From positions 1-58,005 of the forward strand of contig NZ_JAQFVF010000035.1 in NCBI RefSeq assembly GCF_027789125.1: 58,005 nucleotides of DNA, given 5' to 3'. This document shows, one piece after another, positions 18,116 to 25,857 of the stretch. The DNA is from Paenibacillus aestuarii (GTDB lineage Bacteria > Bacillota > Bacilli > Paenibacillales > NBRC-103111). The notes beneath the pieces are model-generated. The model saw only the letters and a program-made list of their open reading frames with translations, ran no database searches and was not told where the DNA came from. The position numbers and the translations under genes are program-made. Position 1 is the stretch's first letter. Every line of letters begins with the position of its first letter.

Positions 18116-18141
18116 TGTTTAAATGTTTAAGTGTTTAAACA
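18116..18141 (+). promoter_or_regulatory. triple TGTTTAA repeat, probable ArsR operator
   Basis: TGTTTAA occurs three times at exact 8-bp spacing (18116, 18124, 18132), and the last copy forms the perfect palindrome TGTTTAAACA. The cluster lies 34 bases before the SDR-arsR operon and is a natural candidate for autoregulation by the ArsR protein encoded as its second gene. Confidence 0.5.
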
Positions 18142-18174
18142 TACAAACTTAATGTTTCAGGGAGGGCTACCCCG

Positions 18175-18939
18175 ATGCAGAAAACGGCGCTAATTACAGG
18201 CGCGACAAGCGGTCTGGGCTATGACTTTGTGCAGCTGTTCGCCCAGGATGGGTATCGTCTTGTGCTTGTAGCGAGAGATGGTCAGAAATTGGAAGATATC
18301 AAGCGCAGTCTGAAGCATGTGGAAGTGATTACAGTTGCCAAGGATTTGAGCGCGCCGCATGCAGCAAGTGAAGTGTTCGCTGAGCTGGAGGAACGCCAAA
18401 TTGCAGTCGATGTTTTGGTGAATAACGCAGGATTCGGGTTAATGGGGCTTTTCGATGAACTGGATATACAGAAGCAGATCAATATGATCCAACTAAACAT
18501 AGCGGCGCTTACGGAATTAACCTATTATGCGCTAAAGCATATGAAAGCGCGGAACAGCGGCCGGATCATGAACGTCGCCAGTACTGCGGCATTTCAGCCA
18601 GGGCCGATGATGAGCGTTTATTACGCGACGAAGGCGTACGTGCTGTCCTTTTCCGAAGCGCTTGTGGAAGAGCTGGCCGGCACAGCGATCACCGTGACTA
18701 CGCTCTGCCCGGGGCCGACGCAGACGAATTTTGGTGCCGTTGCCAATGTGGAGGGCACGAAAATGTTCAGCGCAGCGATGCCTTCGAACATCGTGGCCAA
18801 GCAGGGTTACCAGGCGCTGATGGCAGGAAAGCGCGTGATCATTACCGGTGGGATGAACAGAGCCGGGGCGCTGGCAGCCAAATTTTTGCCCAGAAGCTGG
18901 GCAGCGAAGATGGCCAAGTATGTAGCGGGGGCGAAGTAA
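18175..18939 (+). CDS. short-chain dehydrogenase/reductase
   Basis: A 254-residue NAD(P)-dependent classical SDR enzyme. The cofactor motif TGATSGLG sits near residue 9, NNAG follows at about 86, and the catalytic Tyr-Lys pair is in YYATKAY. The C-terminal region resembles the DltE/YqjQ-type subgroup acting on small carbonyl compounds. The start ATG follows AGGGAGGG. It is co-transcribed with an ArsR-type regulator 44 bases downstream, so its expression is probably derepressed by an unknown effector. Confidence 0.9.
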   Translation: MQKTALITGATSGLGYDFVQLFAQDGYRLVLVARDGQKLEDIKRSLKHVEVITVAKDLSAPHAASEVFAELEERQIAVDVLVNNAGFGLMGLFDELDIQKQINMIQLNIAALTELTYYALKHMKARNSGRIMNVASTAAFQPGPMMSVYYATKAYVLSFSEALVEELAGTAITVTTLCPGPTQTNFGAVANVEGTKMFSAAMPSNIVAKQGYQALMAGKRVIITGGMNRAGALAAKFLPRSWAAKMAKYVAGAK

Positions 18940-18983
18940 CGCTTCTTGCAGCGGTTTTGTCAAAGGGAGGAATTCATAGACAG

Positions 18984-19292
18984 ATGTCATCACAGAACGC
19001 TATCGATATATTTAGAGCCTGCATTCCGCTGTTTAATGTCTTAAGCGACCCGGCGCGGCAAGATATTATTCTTCTGCTGGCGGAGCGCGAGTCCTTAAGT
19101 GTCAACGAAATTGCGGAGCATTCTAGTCTGTCGCGGCCGGCGATTTCGCATCATTTGAAAATTTTGCGGGATCACCACCTTGTTCAAATCGAGCAGAAAG
19201 CGACGCAGCGCTATTACTCGCTTCAACTCGAGCAGAGCGTGCAGCAGCTCAAGCAGCTCATTGAAGTCGTGGAGCGTGAATGTTTGAGTTGA
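18984..19292 (+). CDS. ArsR-family transcriptional regulator
   Basis: A 102-residue winged-helix repressor. The DNA-reading helix is in HSSLSRPAISHHLKILRDH, preceded by LSDPARQDIILLLAE, the classic ArsR/SmtB layout. No cysteine pair for metal sensing is present, so it may sense an organic effector. GGGAGG lies 13 bases before the ATG, longer than ideal, but no better start exists. It likely represses its own operon with the SDR gene through the TGTTTAA repeats upstream. Confidence 0.88.
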   Translation: MSSQNAIDIFRACIPLFNVLSDPARQDIILLLAERESLSVNEIAEHSSLSRPAISHHLKILRDHHLVQIEQKATQRYYSLQLEQSVQQLKQLIEVVERECLS

Positions 19293-19311
19293 CGGATGGG
19301 AGAAATATCCA

Positions 19312-19340
19312 TTGCTTTTTAAACAAGGGTCAATTATATT
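19312..19340 (+). promoter_or_regulatory. promoter of the lysine riboswitch-lysP transcript
   Basis: TTGCTT (19312-19317) and TATATT (19335-19340) with an ideal 17-base spacer, a short distance before the riboswitch aptamer. Confidence 0.6.
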
Positions 19341-19369
19341 GTAAAATGAAAATTGCATATAAACCCTCA

Positions 19370-19565
19370 TCACGCTGATGAGGTAGAGGTTGCGATGATG
19401 AAGAGTACATCGGAGGAAGTCCAGTACAGACTGTTGATTCCGATGAAAAGGCACCATCGCCGAAGCTGCGCGGTTGACTGACCGCGTCTGCTGGGGCCGT
19501 TTCCGAAAGGAGCGGAACTGTCATACTGTTTCATTCAAAAACAGTATGTTGTGCTATCTTGATGT
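19370..19565 (+). ncRNA. lysine riboswitch (L box) aptamer
   Basis: The conserved L-box core elements occur in order: GGTAGAGGTTGCGA (19382 on), the loop AAGAGTA, the GATGAAAAGG strand, GCCGAAGC, and AACTGTCA, closed by the 3' strand GCTATCTTGAT pairing with the 5' P1 strand. It precedes a lysine permease gene, matching the known role of this riboswitch: lysine binding favours the downstream terminator and shuts off uptake. Aptamer borders are approximate. Confidence 0.92.
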
Positions 19566-19585
19566 TCAGGAATGATGAGGGAGTT

Positions 19586-19626
19586 AAGGCTGCCTTTCTT
19601 GATGAAGAGAGGCGGCTTTTTTTGCG
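19586..19626 (+). terminator. riboswitch-controlled terminator
   Basis: A 15-bp stem (arms 19586-19600 and 19605-19619, loop GATG) followed by seven or more T. It is the expression platform of the lysine riboswitch and lies 61 bases before the lysP start. Confidence 0.88.
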
Positions 19627-19686
19627 TTTGCAGCAGGTCATTTTAGGCATGCTAAAGGAAACTGGATAAAGGGAGCTGTACAGCAA

Positions 19687-21120
19687 GTGAAAGAGAATAA
19701 ACTGCGCAGAGGCTTAAAATCGCGGCATATGGCGATGATTTCACTCGGCGGATCGATCGGAACGGGACTGTTTCTGGCCAGCGGCGGCGCCATTCATTCA
19801 GCAGGGCCGGGCGGCGCCTTGCTCGCTTACGCCATTATCGGCATCATGGTGTACTTCCTGGTCACCAGCTTAGGAGAAATGGCAACTTACATGCCGGTAT
19901 CCGGTACGTTCAGTACGTACGCAACGAAATTCGTAGATCCATCGCTTGGCTTCGCGCTAGGCTGGAACTATTGGTATAACTGGGCGATCACGATCGCGGC
20001 GGAATTGTCCGCGGCTACGCTCATTATTAAGTTTTGGCTGCCTAATAGCCCGTCGTTTATATGGAGTGCGCTATTTCTTGCCCTGATGATCGGACTTAAT
20101 TTGTTATCCGTTAGAGGCTATGGAGAATCAGAATATTGGTTCGCTATGATTAAAATTGTTACCGTCATTGTGTTCATTGTGATCGGCTTGCTTATGATCG
20201 TCGGTATCTGGGGCGGAAAAGCGGTCGGGTTCAGCAACTTCACGGCCGGCGAAGCGCCGTTCTCGGGCGGACTGCTCGCTGTGCTCGGCGTGTGCATGGC
20301 TGCCGGCTTCTCCTTCCAAGGGACGGAGCTCGTCGGTATTGCCGCCGGGGAGTCGGAGGATCCGCGCAAGAACGTGCCGCGGGCGATCCGTACGGTATTC
20401 TGGAGAATTCTGTTGTTCTACATCTTGGCGATTTTTGTGGTCGGCATGCTGATCCCGTATTCCACAGATACCCTCGCTAGTGATAGCGTTGCGGCAAGTC
20501 CGTTTACGATTATTTTCGAAAAAGCGGGCTTAAGTGTAGCGGCATCGGTGATGAACGCGGTCATTTTAAGTTCAGTATTGTCCGCCGGCAACTCGGGTAT
20601 GTATGCATCCACACGTATGCTGTGGGTATTAGCAAAAGAAGGCAAAGCGCCGAAATTGTTCGGGAAGTTGAACAAAAAAGGCATCCCCGTCTTCGCCTTG
20701 CTGGCGACAGCCGCACTTGGACTATTAGCCTTCCTGGCCTCGTTTTTCGGCGACGGTCAAGTGTACACCTGGCTGCTCAATGCTTCAGGCATGTCCGGCT
20801 TCATCGCGTGGCTAGGGATTGCGATTAGCCATTATCGCTTCCGTAAAGCTTACGTTGCACAAGGACGGAACGTAGCGGACCTTCCCTACCGCTCCAAATG
20901 GTTCCCGTTCGGTCCGATTGTGGCTGGCGTGATGTGCGCGATTGTTATCGTCGGTCAAAGCATCAGTGCGTTCTCGGACGGCAAGGTGGACTGGATGTTC
21001 CTGCTGGCTTCTTATATAGGCATCCCGTTCTTCCTCGCATTTTGGCTGGGCTACAAGTGGAAATACAAAACAAAAGTGCTCAAGCTGGAAGAATGCCAGT
21101 TGGATGTAGAAGAAATATAA
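19687..21120 (+). CDS. lysP: lysine-specific permease
   Basis: A 477-residue amino acid permease of the APC superfamily with 12 predicted membrane helices. Much of it is close to E. coli LysP: GGSIGTGLFLASGG, FALGWNYWYNWAITIA, GFSFQGTELVGIAAGESEDP, SAGNSGMYASTRML and GFIAWLGIAISHYRFR. It imports L-lysine with protons. The start is GTG at 19687, with GGGAG about 11 bases upstream. It is the only gene of its transcript and is controlled by the lysine riboswitch, which independently supports lysine as substrate. Confidence 0.95.
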   Translation: MKENKLRRGLKSRHMAMISLGGSIGTGLFLASGGAIHSAGPGGALLAYAIIGIMVYFLVTSLGEMATYMPVSGTFSTYATKFVDPSLGFALGWNYWYNWAITIAAELSAATLIIKFWLPNSPSFIWSALFLALMIGLNLLSVRGYGESEYWFAMIKIVTVIVFIVIGLLMIVGIWGGKAVGFSNFTAGEAPFSGGLLAVLGVCMAAGFSFQGTELVGIAAGESEDPRKNVPRAIRTVFWRILLFYILAIFVVGMLIPYSTDTLASDSVAASPFTIIFEKAGLSVAASVMNAVILSSVLSAGNSGMYASTRMLWVLAKEGKAPKLFGKLNKKGIPVFALLATAALGLLAFLASFFGDGQVYTWLLNASGMSGFIAWLGIAISHYRFRKAYVAQGRNVADLPYRSKWFPFGPIVAGVMCAIVIVGQSISAFSDGKVDWMFLLASYIGIPFFLAFWLGYKWKYKTKVLKLEECQLDVEEI

Positions 21121-21125
21121 GAAAG

Positions 21126-21157
21126 TGTCCCCGGTCGTTTGGCTGGGGACATTTTTT
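21126..21157 (+). terminator. lysP terminator
   Basis: TGTCCCC pairs with GGGGACA, extended inward by wobble pairs, followed by six T. Confidence 0.8.
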
Positions 21158-21210
21158 AGTGGCGACTTTGGGCGGTAGGCGCTTGGCGCTGGGTGTGGGC
21201 TGGGTGTGGG

Positions 21211-21352
21211 GCTAATTGGAATTTGCCCAATTGCGGCGAGGGGAATGACAGTGGAAGGAGCTGTAGTCCGGAAATGCCCAATTGGAGAGCCGTTTATTGC
21301 GCTGGGGGGCCTGAGTCGTCGCTCTAATTGGGCAAAGTCGGACTGGAGCTGT
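21211..21352. repeat. intergenic inverted-repeat element
   Basis: The convergent gap between lysP and the oxidoreductase gene (21121-21397) has no gene. It holds three copies of a core containing GCCCAATT or its complement. Copies at 21259-21290 and 21321-21351 are imperfect inverted repeats of about 30 bases (AGCTGTAGTCCGGAAATGCC versus the complement of GGCAAAGTCGGACTGGAGCT). A shorter self-complementary copy lies at 21211-21234. The same core recurs at 36723-37127. Confidence 0.7.
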
Positions 21353-21397
21353 CCCTGGGGGGGCATATTCGACTGGGGAACTTGTCAACAGGCGCCC

Positions 21398-21985
21398 TCA
21401 GGCAGTAAGAGACTTGAAATAGCGGTACACTTTTTCCAGCTTGCGGGTCTGCTTCCCGTCTGTTTGTTCCATCCGGCCGAACTCGAAGAACTTCACCCGC
21501 TTGATGCCGACGAAGCTGAACAGTGCTCTGCGCAGCAGCACCTTATGCGCATTGTTCAACCAGAAGAGCGGATACAGCGCGGGACCTTTCATCGTGGAGA
21601 TGCAGACGGCGGATTTGCCTTTCAGCAGCCCTTCGGGGAGCAGACCACGCCCGTCGCGGTAGGCAAAGCCTGATGCGAACATCTGGTCGATGTAGCCGAG
21701 CAGCATAGCGGGAGGGCGGCCCCACCAAATCGGGTAGATCATGACAATTTTGTCGGCCCATAATAGTTGCTCGCGGTAAACGGCCAGATCGGGGGCGGTG
21801 TGCATATCTCTTCTGCGCTTTTTTTCATTGAAGACAAGAACGGGGTTAAAAGCTTCCTCATAGAGATCGAGCACCTTTACTTCCTGGATCGCCTCGTTTT
21901 CGCGGCAGCCTTGAAGGACCTGTTGCAAAAATGCGTAGCTTAAGCTTTGATGGTTCGGATGCGTAAAAATAACGAGCATATTCAT
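21398..21985 (-). CDS. NAD(P)H-dependent oxidoreductase, flavodoxin fold
   Basis: A 195-residue FMN enzyme of the Flavodoxin_2 (MdaB/KefF/YwrO-like quinone reductase) family. The phosphate-binding loop is in FTHPNHQSLS, and the characteristic YPIWWGRPPAMLLGYIDQM follows the second strand. The start is ATG at 21985; AAGGAG lies 11 bases upstream. It is divergent from a MarR-family gene, with two matching operators between them, so it is probably induced by quinone- or electrophile-type stress. The physiological substrate is not known. Confidence 0.88.
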   Translation of the reverse strand: MNMLVIFTHPNHQSLSYAFLQQVLQGCRENEAIQEVKVLDLYEEAFNPVLVFNEKKRRRDMHTAPDLAVYREQLLWADKIVMIYPIWWGRPPAMLLGYIDQMFASGFAYRDGRGLLPEGLLKGKSAVCISTMKGPALYPLFWLNNAHKVLLRRALFSFVGIKRVKFFEFGRMEQTDGKQTRKLEKVYRYFKSLTA

Positions 21986-22005
21986 CGCAATGCCAACTCC
22001 TTTAG

Positions 22006-22066
22006 TTATCATTTGATAAGTAAATCGTAACATTCGGTTGAATAGTTGTCAAATGATAAATATTTT
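22006..22066. promoter_or_regulatory. divergent promoters with two MarR-type operators
   Basis: Two dyads of the form TTATCA-NN-TGATAA are present: a perfect one at 22006-22019 and TTGTCAAATGATAA at 22046-22059. The marR promoter reads TTGAAT (22038-22043), 17 bases, TATTTT (22061-22066), so the second dyad fills its spacer. The oxidoreductase promoter on the minus strand reads TTGACA (22047-22052), 17 bases, TACGAT (22024-22029), so one dyad covers its -35 and the other its start point. Both genes should be repressed by the MarR protein. Confidence 0.7.
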
Positions 22067-22095
22067 GCTATCGTTGCATGGAAGAGGTGTAGAAC

Positions 22096-22524
22096 ATGGA
22101 CAAAAAAGATTTGTTTTATCAGGCGGTTTCATTTATTACGTCTGTGCATCAAACGACCTATGAGCTGACGAAGCAAGTACCGCTCGGAGATATCACCCCA
22201 GTTCAATACGGGATATTGGAATATATCGCCGTGGCACAGCCCGTAACGCCCAGCGAAATCAGTGAATGTAAGCATATATCCATGCCTAATACAAGCCGCG
22301 AGCTGAAGAAATTGAGTGAAAAAGGGCTGTGTGAGAAATATGATGCCCCTGACGATAAGCGCAAGCAGTTCATCCGCTTGTCCGCGGCAGGACAGACCTT
22401 TATGAATGAAGCTTTTGCTCATATGGAAAAGCAATTTTTGGAGCGGCTGGGCGCGGCAACAGAGGACGAGCTGAACAGGATCGCGCAGGCGATGGAAGTT
22501 CTAAAGGCGGGGTTGTTCCGGTAA
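22096..22524 (+). CDS. MarR-family transcriptional regulator
   Basis: A 142-residue winged-helix repressor. The recognition helix is in ECKHISMPNTSRELKKLSEKG and the wing in YDAPDDKRKQFIRLSAAG. GAAGAGGTG precedes the ATG. It is divergent from the flavodoxin-fold oxidoreductase and should control both genes through the two palindromes between them. No cysteine is placed as in the redox-sensing YodB/OhrR group, so the inducer is unclear. Confidence 0.9.
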   Translation: MDKKDLFYQAVSFITSVHQTTYELTKQVPLGDITPVQYGILEYIAVAQPVTPSEISECKHISMPNTSRELKKLSEKGLCEKYDAPDDKRKQFIRLSAAGQTFMNEAFAHMEKQFLERLGAATEDELNRIAQAMEVLKAGLFR

Positions 22525-22533
22525 AATAATGGT

Positions 22534-22570
22534 AAAGCCTAGGATGCGATGGATGCATCAGGCTTTTTTT
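22534..22570 (+). terminator. marR terminator
   Basis: AAAGCCT pairs with AGGCTTT and, inside it, GATGC with GCATC; a run of seven or more T follows. Confidence 0.8.
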
Positions 22571-22582
22571 CTAATGTTAATC

Positions 22583-22604
22583 TTACGTTAACGTAAATTA
22601 TAGT
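22583..22604 (+). promoter_or_regulatory. MerR-type palindrome in promoter
   Basis: TTACGTTAACGTAA (22583-22596) is a perfect 14-base palindrome directly before TATAGT (-10, 22599-22604). MerR proteins typically bind such a dyad between a stretched -35/-10 pair; the -35 here is not clear (TGTTAA at 22575 is possible). It would serve the merR-MFS-DMT operon. Confidence 0.55.
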
Positions 22605-22676
22605 TCTTTCTGCTATGATAGGAGGAGCTGTCAATTTTTCTGAAAAAGGAAAAGAAAGGAGGCAGAAGAACGACAA

Positions 22677-23111
22677 ATGTCCCTATTGCCGAAATATACG
22701 ATCGAAGATGTCACGGAGCGGCTCGGCATTACAGCGCGAACGCTCCATTATTATGAAGAAATCGGCTTGCTGCCTGTCGTTTCGCGGACGGAGGGCAGGC
22801 ACCGCATCTACGACGAGGCGAATGTGGAGCGCATTGAGCACATTCTGCGGCTGAAGCAGGTGCTGGGGGCTTCCTTGCAGGAGATCCGGGATATTCTGCA
22901 AGCCGAGGAAGAGCTGGATCACATCCGGGTTCAGTATTACGAAGAACCGCACTCGGAGGAGGAGCGCGATCAACTGCTCGACGATGCGGCAGAGCGGCTG
23001 CAAAGCATCATGACGCACATCGATGAGAAAATCGCCAATCTGCAGACGATGCGCCAAGGCTTCAGCGCACGCTTGGAGCGGGCGAAGCTGCTCAAACAGC
23101 GGACTCAGTGA
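22677..23111 (+). CDS. MerR-family transcriptional regulator
   Basis: A 144-residue regulator. The N-terminal helix-turn-helix and wing are clear (YTIEDVTERLGITARTLHYY, then EIGLLPVVSRTEGRHRIY), followed by a long coiled-coil dimerisation helix. The short C-terminal part lacks a metal-binding cysteine pattern. AGGAGG lies about 14 bases before the ATG, longer than usual. It is first in a run with an MFS exporter and a DMT transporter, so it most likely switches on efflux in response to a small molecule. Confidence 0.9.
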   Translation: MSLLPKYTIEDVTERLGITARTLHYYEEIGLLPVVSRTEGRHRIYDEANVERIEHILRLKQVLGASLQEIRDILQAEEELDHIRVQYYEEPHSEEERDQLLDDAAERLQSIMTHIDEKIANLQTMRQGFSARLERAKLLKQRTQ

Positions 23112-23155
23112 ATTAGAGCATTTAGAGAGTGATTTATGGAGAGGAAGAGAACCGA

Positions 23156-24619
23156 ATGGATCAATCGAGGAAATGGTGGATCTTATCCGTAACAAGCCTG
23201 GGCTCCTTGTTATCGGCGCTCAATTTCAGCACACTGATTATTGCCCTGCCGGATTTGCTCAAAGGCTTGCAAGCCTCGCTGCTGCAGGCGATGTGGGTCA
23301 TGCTTTCCTACATGGTCGCGCAGACGGTGATGGTACTCATGGCCGGCTCGCTAGCCGACCGGTTTGGCCGCAAGCGGCTGTACATCGCCGGCATGCTGAT
23401 GTTCACCGTCGTGTCCCTTGTGGCCGGCTTTGCCGATAATGCGCCGGTGCTAATTATATTCCGCATTCTGCAAGGCGTCGGCGGCGCGATGGTCATGGCC
23501 AATAGCACCGCGATCGTGGCCGATGCATTCAAGAAAGAAGAGCTCGGGCGCGCGCTCGGGATCAACATTATGGTCGTCGCCGTCGGCCAGATTATCGGCC
23601 CGGTGCTGGGCGGTTGGTTGACGACCGCTTATGGCTGGGAGTGGACGTTCTGGTTTAACGTGCCATTTGGCGTCCTCGGTGTCGTATGGGGAATCAAAAC
23701 GATGGGCCTAAAAGACGAGAAGATCGCTCCGCCGAAGAGCGGGGGCTTGGACCGTGGCGGTATCGTCACCTACGTGATCTCCATCACCGGCCTGCTCATT
23801 GCGCTAACTTGGGGCCCGATCGAAAGCTGGTCGTCTCCGGTGGTCTGGATATGCGGGCTCCTCTTCGTGGCGCTGTTTCCGGTGTTTCTCCGCTGTGAGA
23901 AGCGGCATCCGAACGCCCTGCTGCATCTGCCGCTGTTCCTGAACCGCACGTTTACGTTCGGTATCATTTCGGCGACGTTGAACGCGATTGCCCGCATGGG
24001 CATCATGTTCATGCTGATTTTTTACTTCCAGGGTGCGCTGGAAAAAGACGCGCTTGTAGCCGGCATTATGACGATTCCGCTCGCCGCCGGCATGCTGGTC
24101 GTCTCGCCCCTCGCAGGCAGCTTGGGCGATAAATACGGGGAGACGGCGCCGGCGACCGTCGGCTTGTTTTTAAATATTTTTGGCATGGCAGGGTTGGCCT
24201 TGGATACAGGACTTTCGACGCCTTTCTGGCACCTAGCCGTGTATATGACCATTATCAGCATCGGGTCGGGGCTGTTCAACTCGCCGAACTCCAGCAGCAT
24301 CATGAATGCTGCCGGTGCGCAGTACCGCGGAGAGGCTTCAGGCATTCGCTCGCTGACGACGAACATGGGGATGATGCTCAGTATAGCGTTCTCTATGCCG
24401 ATCGTGACTCACAGTATCCCGCATGAAGCGATGCTGGCCATTTTTTCCGGTACGCAAGTGGGGATGAATGGCAACGAATCGGCGTTGGCCGGATTTATTA
24501 CCGGGCTGCATGCTGTGTTCTGGTTCATGGCCGGGCTTATGGCGCTGGCAACCGTCCTGTCCTACTTACGCGCGAACAAACGTCCGCAAGCATTAGGGAC
24601 GTCCATGCATCATAAATAG
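23156..24619 (+). CDS. MFS drug exporter, DHA2 (EmrB/QacA) type
   Basis: A 487-residue proton-driven exporter with about 14 hydrophobic segments, as in the DHA2 subfamily. Motif A is seen as GSLADRFGRKRLYIAG, and motif C-like glycines appear as GQIIGPVLGGWLTTAYGW. The start ATG at 23156 follows GGAGAGG; an upstream in-frame ATG at 23129 has no ribosome site. It lies 44 bases after the MerR regulator. It probably exports toxic amphiphiles. The exact substrate is not predictable. Confidence 0.92.
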   Translation: MDQSRKWWILSVTSLGSLLSALNFSTLIIALPDLLKGLQASLLQAMWVMLSYMVAQTVMVLMAGSLADRFGRKRLYIAGMLMFTVVSLVAGFADNAPVLIIFRILQGVGGAMVMANSTAIVADAFKKEELGRALGINIMVVAVGQIIGPVLGGWLTTAYGWEWTFWFNVPFGVLGVVWGIKTMGLKDEKIAPPKSGGLDRGGIVTYVISITGLLIALTWGPIESWSSPVVWICGLLFVALFPVFLRCEKRHPNALLHLPLFLNRTFTFGIISATLNAIARMGIMFMLIFYFQGALEKDALVAGIMTIPLAAGMLVVSPLAGSLGDKYGETAPATVGLFLNIFGMAGLALDTGLSTPFWHLAVYMTIISIGSGLFNSPNSSSIMNAAGAQYRGEASGIRSLTTNMGMMLSIAFSMPIVTHSIPHEAMLAIFSGTQVGMNGNESALAGFITGLHAVFWFMAGLMALATVLSYLRANKRPQALGTSMHHK

Positions 24620-24650
24620 ATTTTATAGAAACCAAGGAGATTTAAGAGAG

Positions 24651-25565
24651 ATGTCGGATCGTACTGTACTTTTAAAGCTTTTGGGCGTGTCGCTGCTATG
24701 GGGCGGCAACTATGTGGCCAGCGCTTACTTGCTGCGAGATTTCTCGCCCATCCTGTTATCTTTCACGCGGTTAGTCGTGATGTCATTATTCCTTTTATCC
24801 GTAGCGGCTGTCAACAGGTCGATGCGCTGGCCAACTACTCGCGAGTGGGTGCTGCTGCTATTCGCCGGTATTTTCGGCACGCTGTTTAACCAGCTGTTCT
24901 ATTTCACCGGGCTGAAATTATCAACGGCGGGCAATGCCGCGCTCATTATCGCGCTCTCACCGATCGCCACGACGCTGCTGTCACGGCTGTTTTTGAAAGA
25001 AGAAGTTACCGCGCAGAAGTGGTTGGGCGCGTTGGTTGCTTTGGTCGGTGTTGTATGCATTGTTCTCTATGGCGGCAAAGCACTGGGTATCTCCAAAGGC
25101 GACTTGTTCTTGCTGCTGGCGATGCTGGGCATGTCGATCAGCCTCTTGTTTATCCGCAAGCTGACCAGCGGCATGACGTCGTATGAAGTGACGATCTATT
25201 CCACGCTGATCGGCACGATTCTGATGTCGCCAGCCGTGGGCTTCGAAGCGCTGCAAGGGCAAATGCACTGGAGCCACCATCTGTGGACATGGGTGCTGCT
25301 CGTCAGCGTAGCGGTTATCGGTCAAGGGTTGGCCGGCTTCTGGTGGAACCAGGGCATCGCTGTCGCCGGAGCTTCGACAAGCGCGATGTTTATGAACATT
25401 CCGCCATTTATCGCGATCATCGTCAGCTTCTTCGTGTTGGGCGATCCGATTCGTACCGCACAAGTGGGCGGCGGGGTTCTGATCCTGGCCGGTGTGGCGA
25501 TTGCCAATATGAGACGCCGTCAGACACCAAGAGTCCAAACGAAAGATGCGGTCGGTCTTTCTTAG
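24651..25565 (+). CDS. DMT-family transporter (EamA)
   Basis: A 304-residue integral membrane protein with ten hydrophobic segments arranged as two EamA repeats (LLWGGNYVASAYLLRDFSP in the first; SAMFMNIPPFIAIIVSFFVL in the second). EamA proteins export metabolites or amino acid derivatives. AAGGAG precedes the ATG by about 14 bases. It follows the MFS gene by 31 bases without a terminator and is likely in the same operon. Its stop is followed by a strong terminator. Confidence 0.9.
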   Translation: MSDRTVLLKLLGVSLLWGGNYVASAYLLRDFSPILLSFTRLVVMSLFLLSVAAVNRSMRWPTTREWVLLLFAGIFGTLFNQLFYFTGLKLSTAGNAALIIALSPIATTLLSRLFLKEEVTAQKWLGALVALVGVVCIVLYGGKALGISKGDLFLLLAMLGMSISLLFIRKLTSGMTSYEVTIYSTLIGTILMSPAVGFEALQGQMHWSHHLWTWVLLVSVAVIGQGLAGFWWNQGIAVAGASTSAMFMNIPPFIAIIVSFFVLGDPIRTAQVGGGVLILAGVAIANMRRRQTPRVQTKDAVGLS

Positions 25566-25571
25566 CAGCAT

Positions 25572-25616
25572 AGGGCTGCCTCTACAAGCAGATTTGGCTT
25601 GGGGGCAGCCCTTTTT
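25572..25616 (+). terminator. terminator of the merR-MFS-DMT operon
   Basis: AGGGCTGCC pairs with GGCAGCCCT (9 bp) around a 23-base loop, followed by TTTTT. Confidence 0.85.
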
Positions 25617-25643
25617 GCATGAAGTACTCGCGCCGCTCCTAAA

Positions 25644-25664
25644 ATCCTGCCATAATTGCAGGAT
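25644..25664. other. perfect hairpin in a 290-base intergenic region
   Basis: ATCCTGC and GCAGGAT flank a 7-base loop, with no T run after it. The rest of the gap (25617-25857) holds a GC-rich CGCGC-type stretch near 25680-25700 and an AT-rich tract with TTGAAATTTAATTTCAA (25744-25760), itself an inverted repeat. I see no gene here. Confidence 0.45.
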
Positions 25665-25778
25665 AGACATTGCCGGTCGCGCAAGCGCGCTACGCGCAGC
25701 CCGCTCATCACGTTGAAATTATATGTCATAAATTAAAATTTTATTGAAATTTAATTTCAAGATCTATATACTTTAGAG

Positions 25779-25792
25779 TGGAAACGTTAACA
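25779..25792 (+). promoter_or_regulatory. cre-like site before the serine hydrolase gene
   Basis: TGGAAACGTTAACA matches the CcpA consensus TGWAANCGNTNWCA except at the third base. It lies 65 bases before the start codon of the hydrolase and just after an AT-rich tract that should hold the promoter, so it suggests carbon catabolite repression. Confidence 0.55.
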
Positions 25793-25857
25793 AACTTCCG
25801 ATCGATCCAAGTCCACTCAGGGCATGTGTCGATCCGGGCGAAGGAGCTTCAGATAGG

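Noticed and set aside
21206..21673. A 155-residue plus-strand frame after lysP
   Set aside because: It covers the intergenic repeat and then lies antisense to the oxidoreductase gene; no ribosome site or domain.
25676..25700. GC-rich CGCGC-type stretch as a small RNA or terminator
   Set aside because: It can form short alternative hairpins but has no T run, no clear promoter and no match to a known RNA family.
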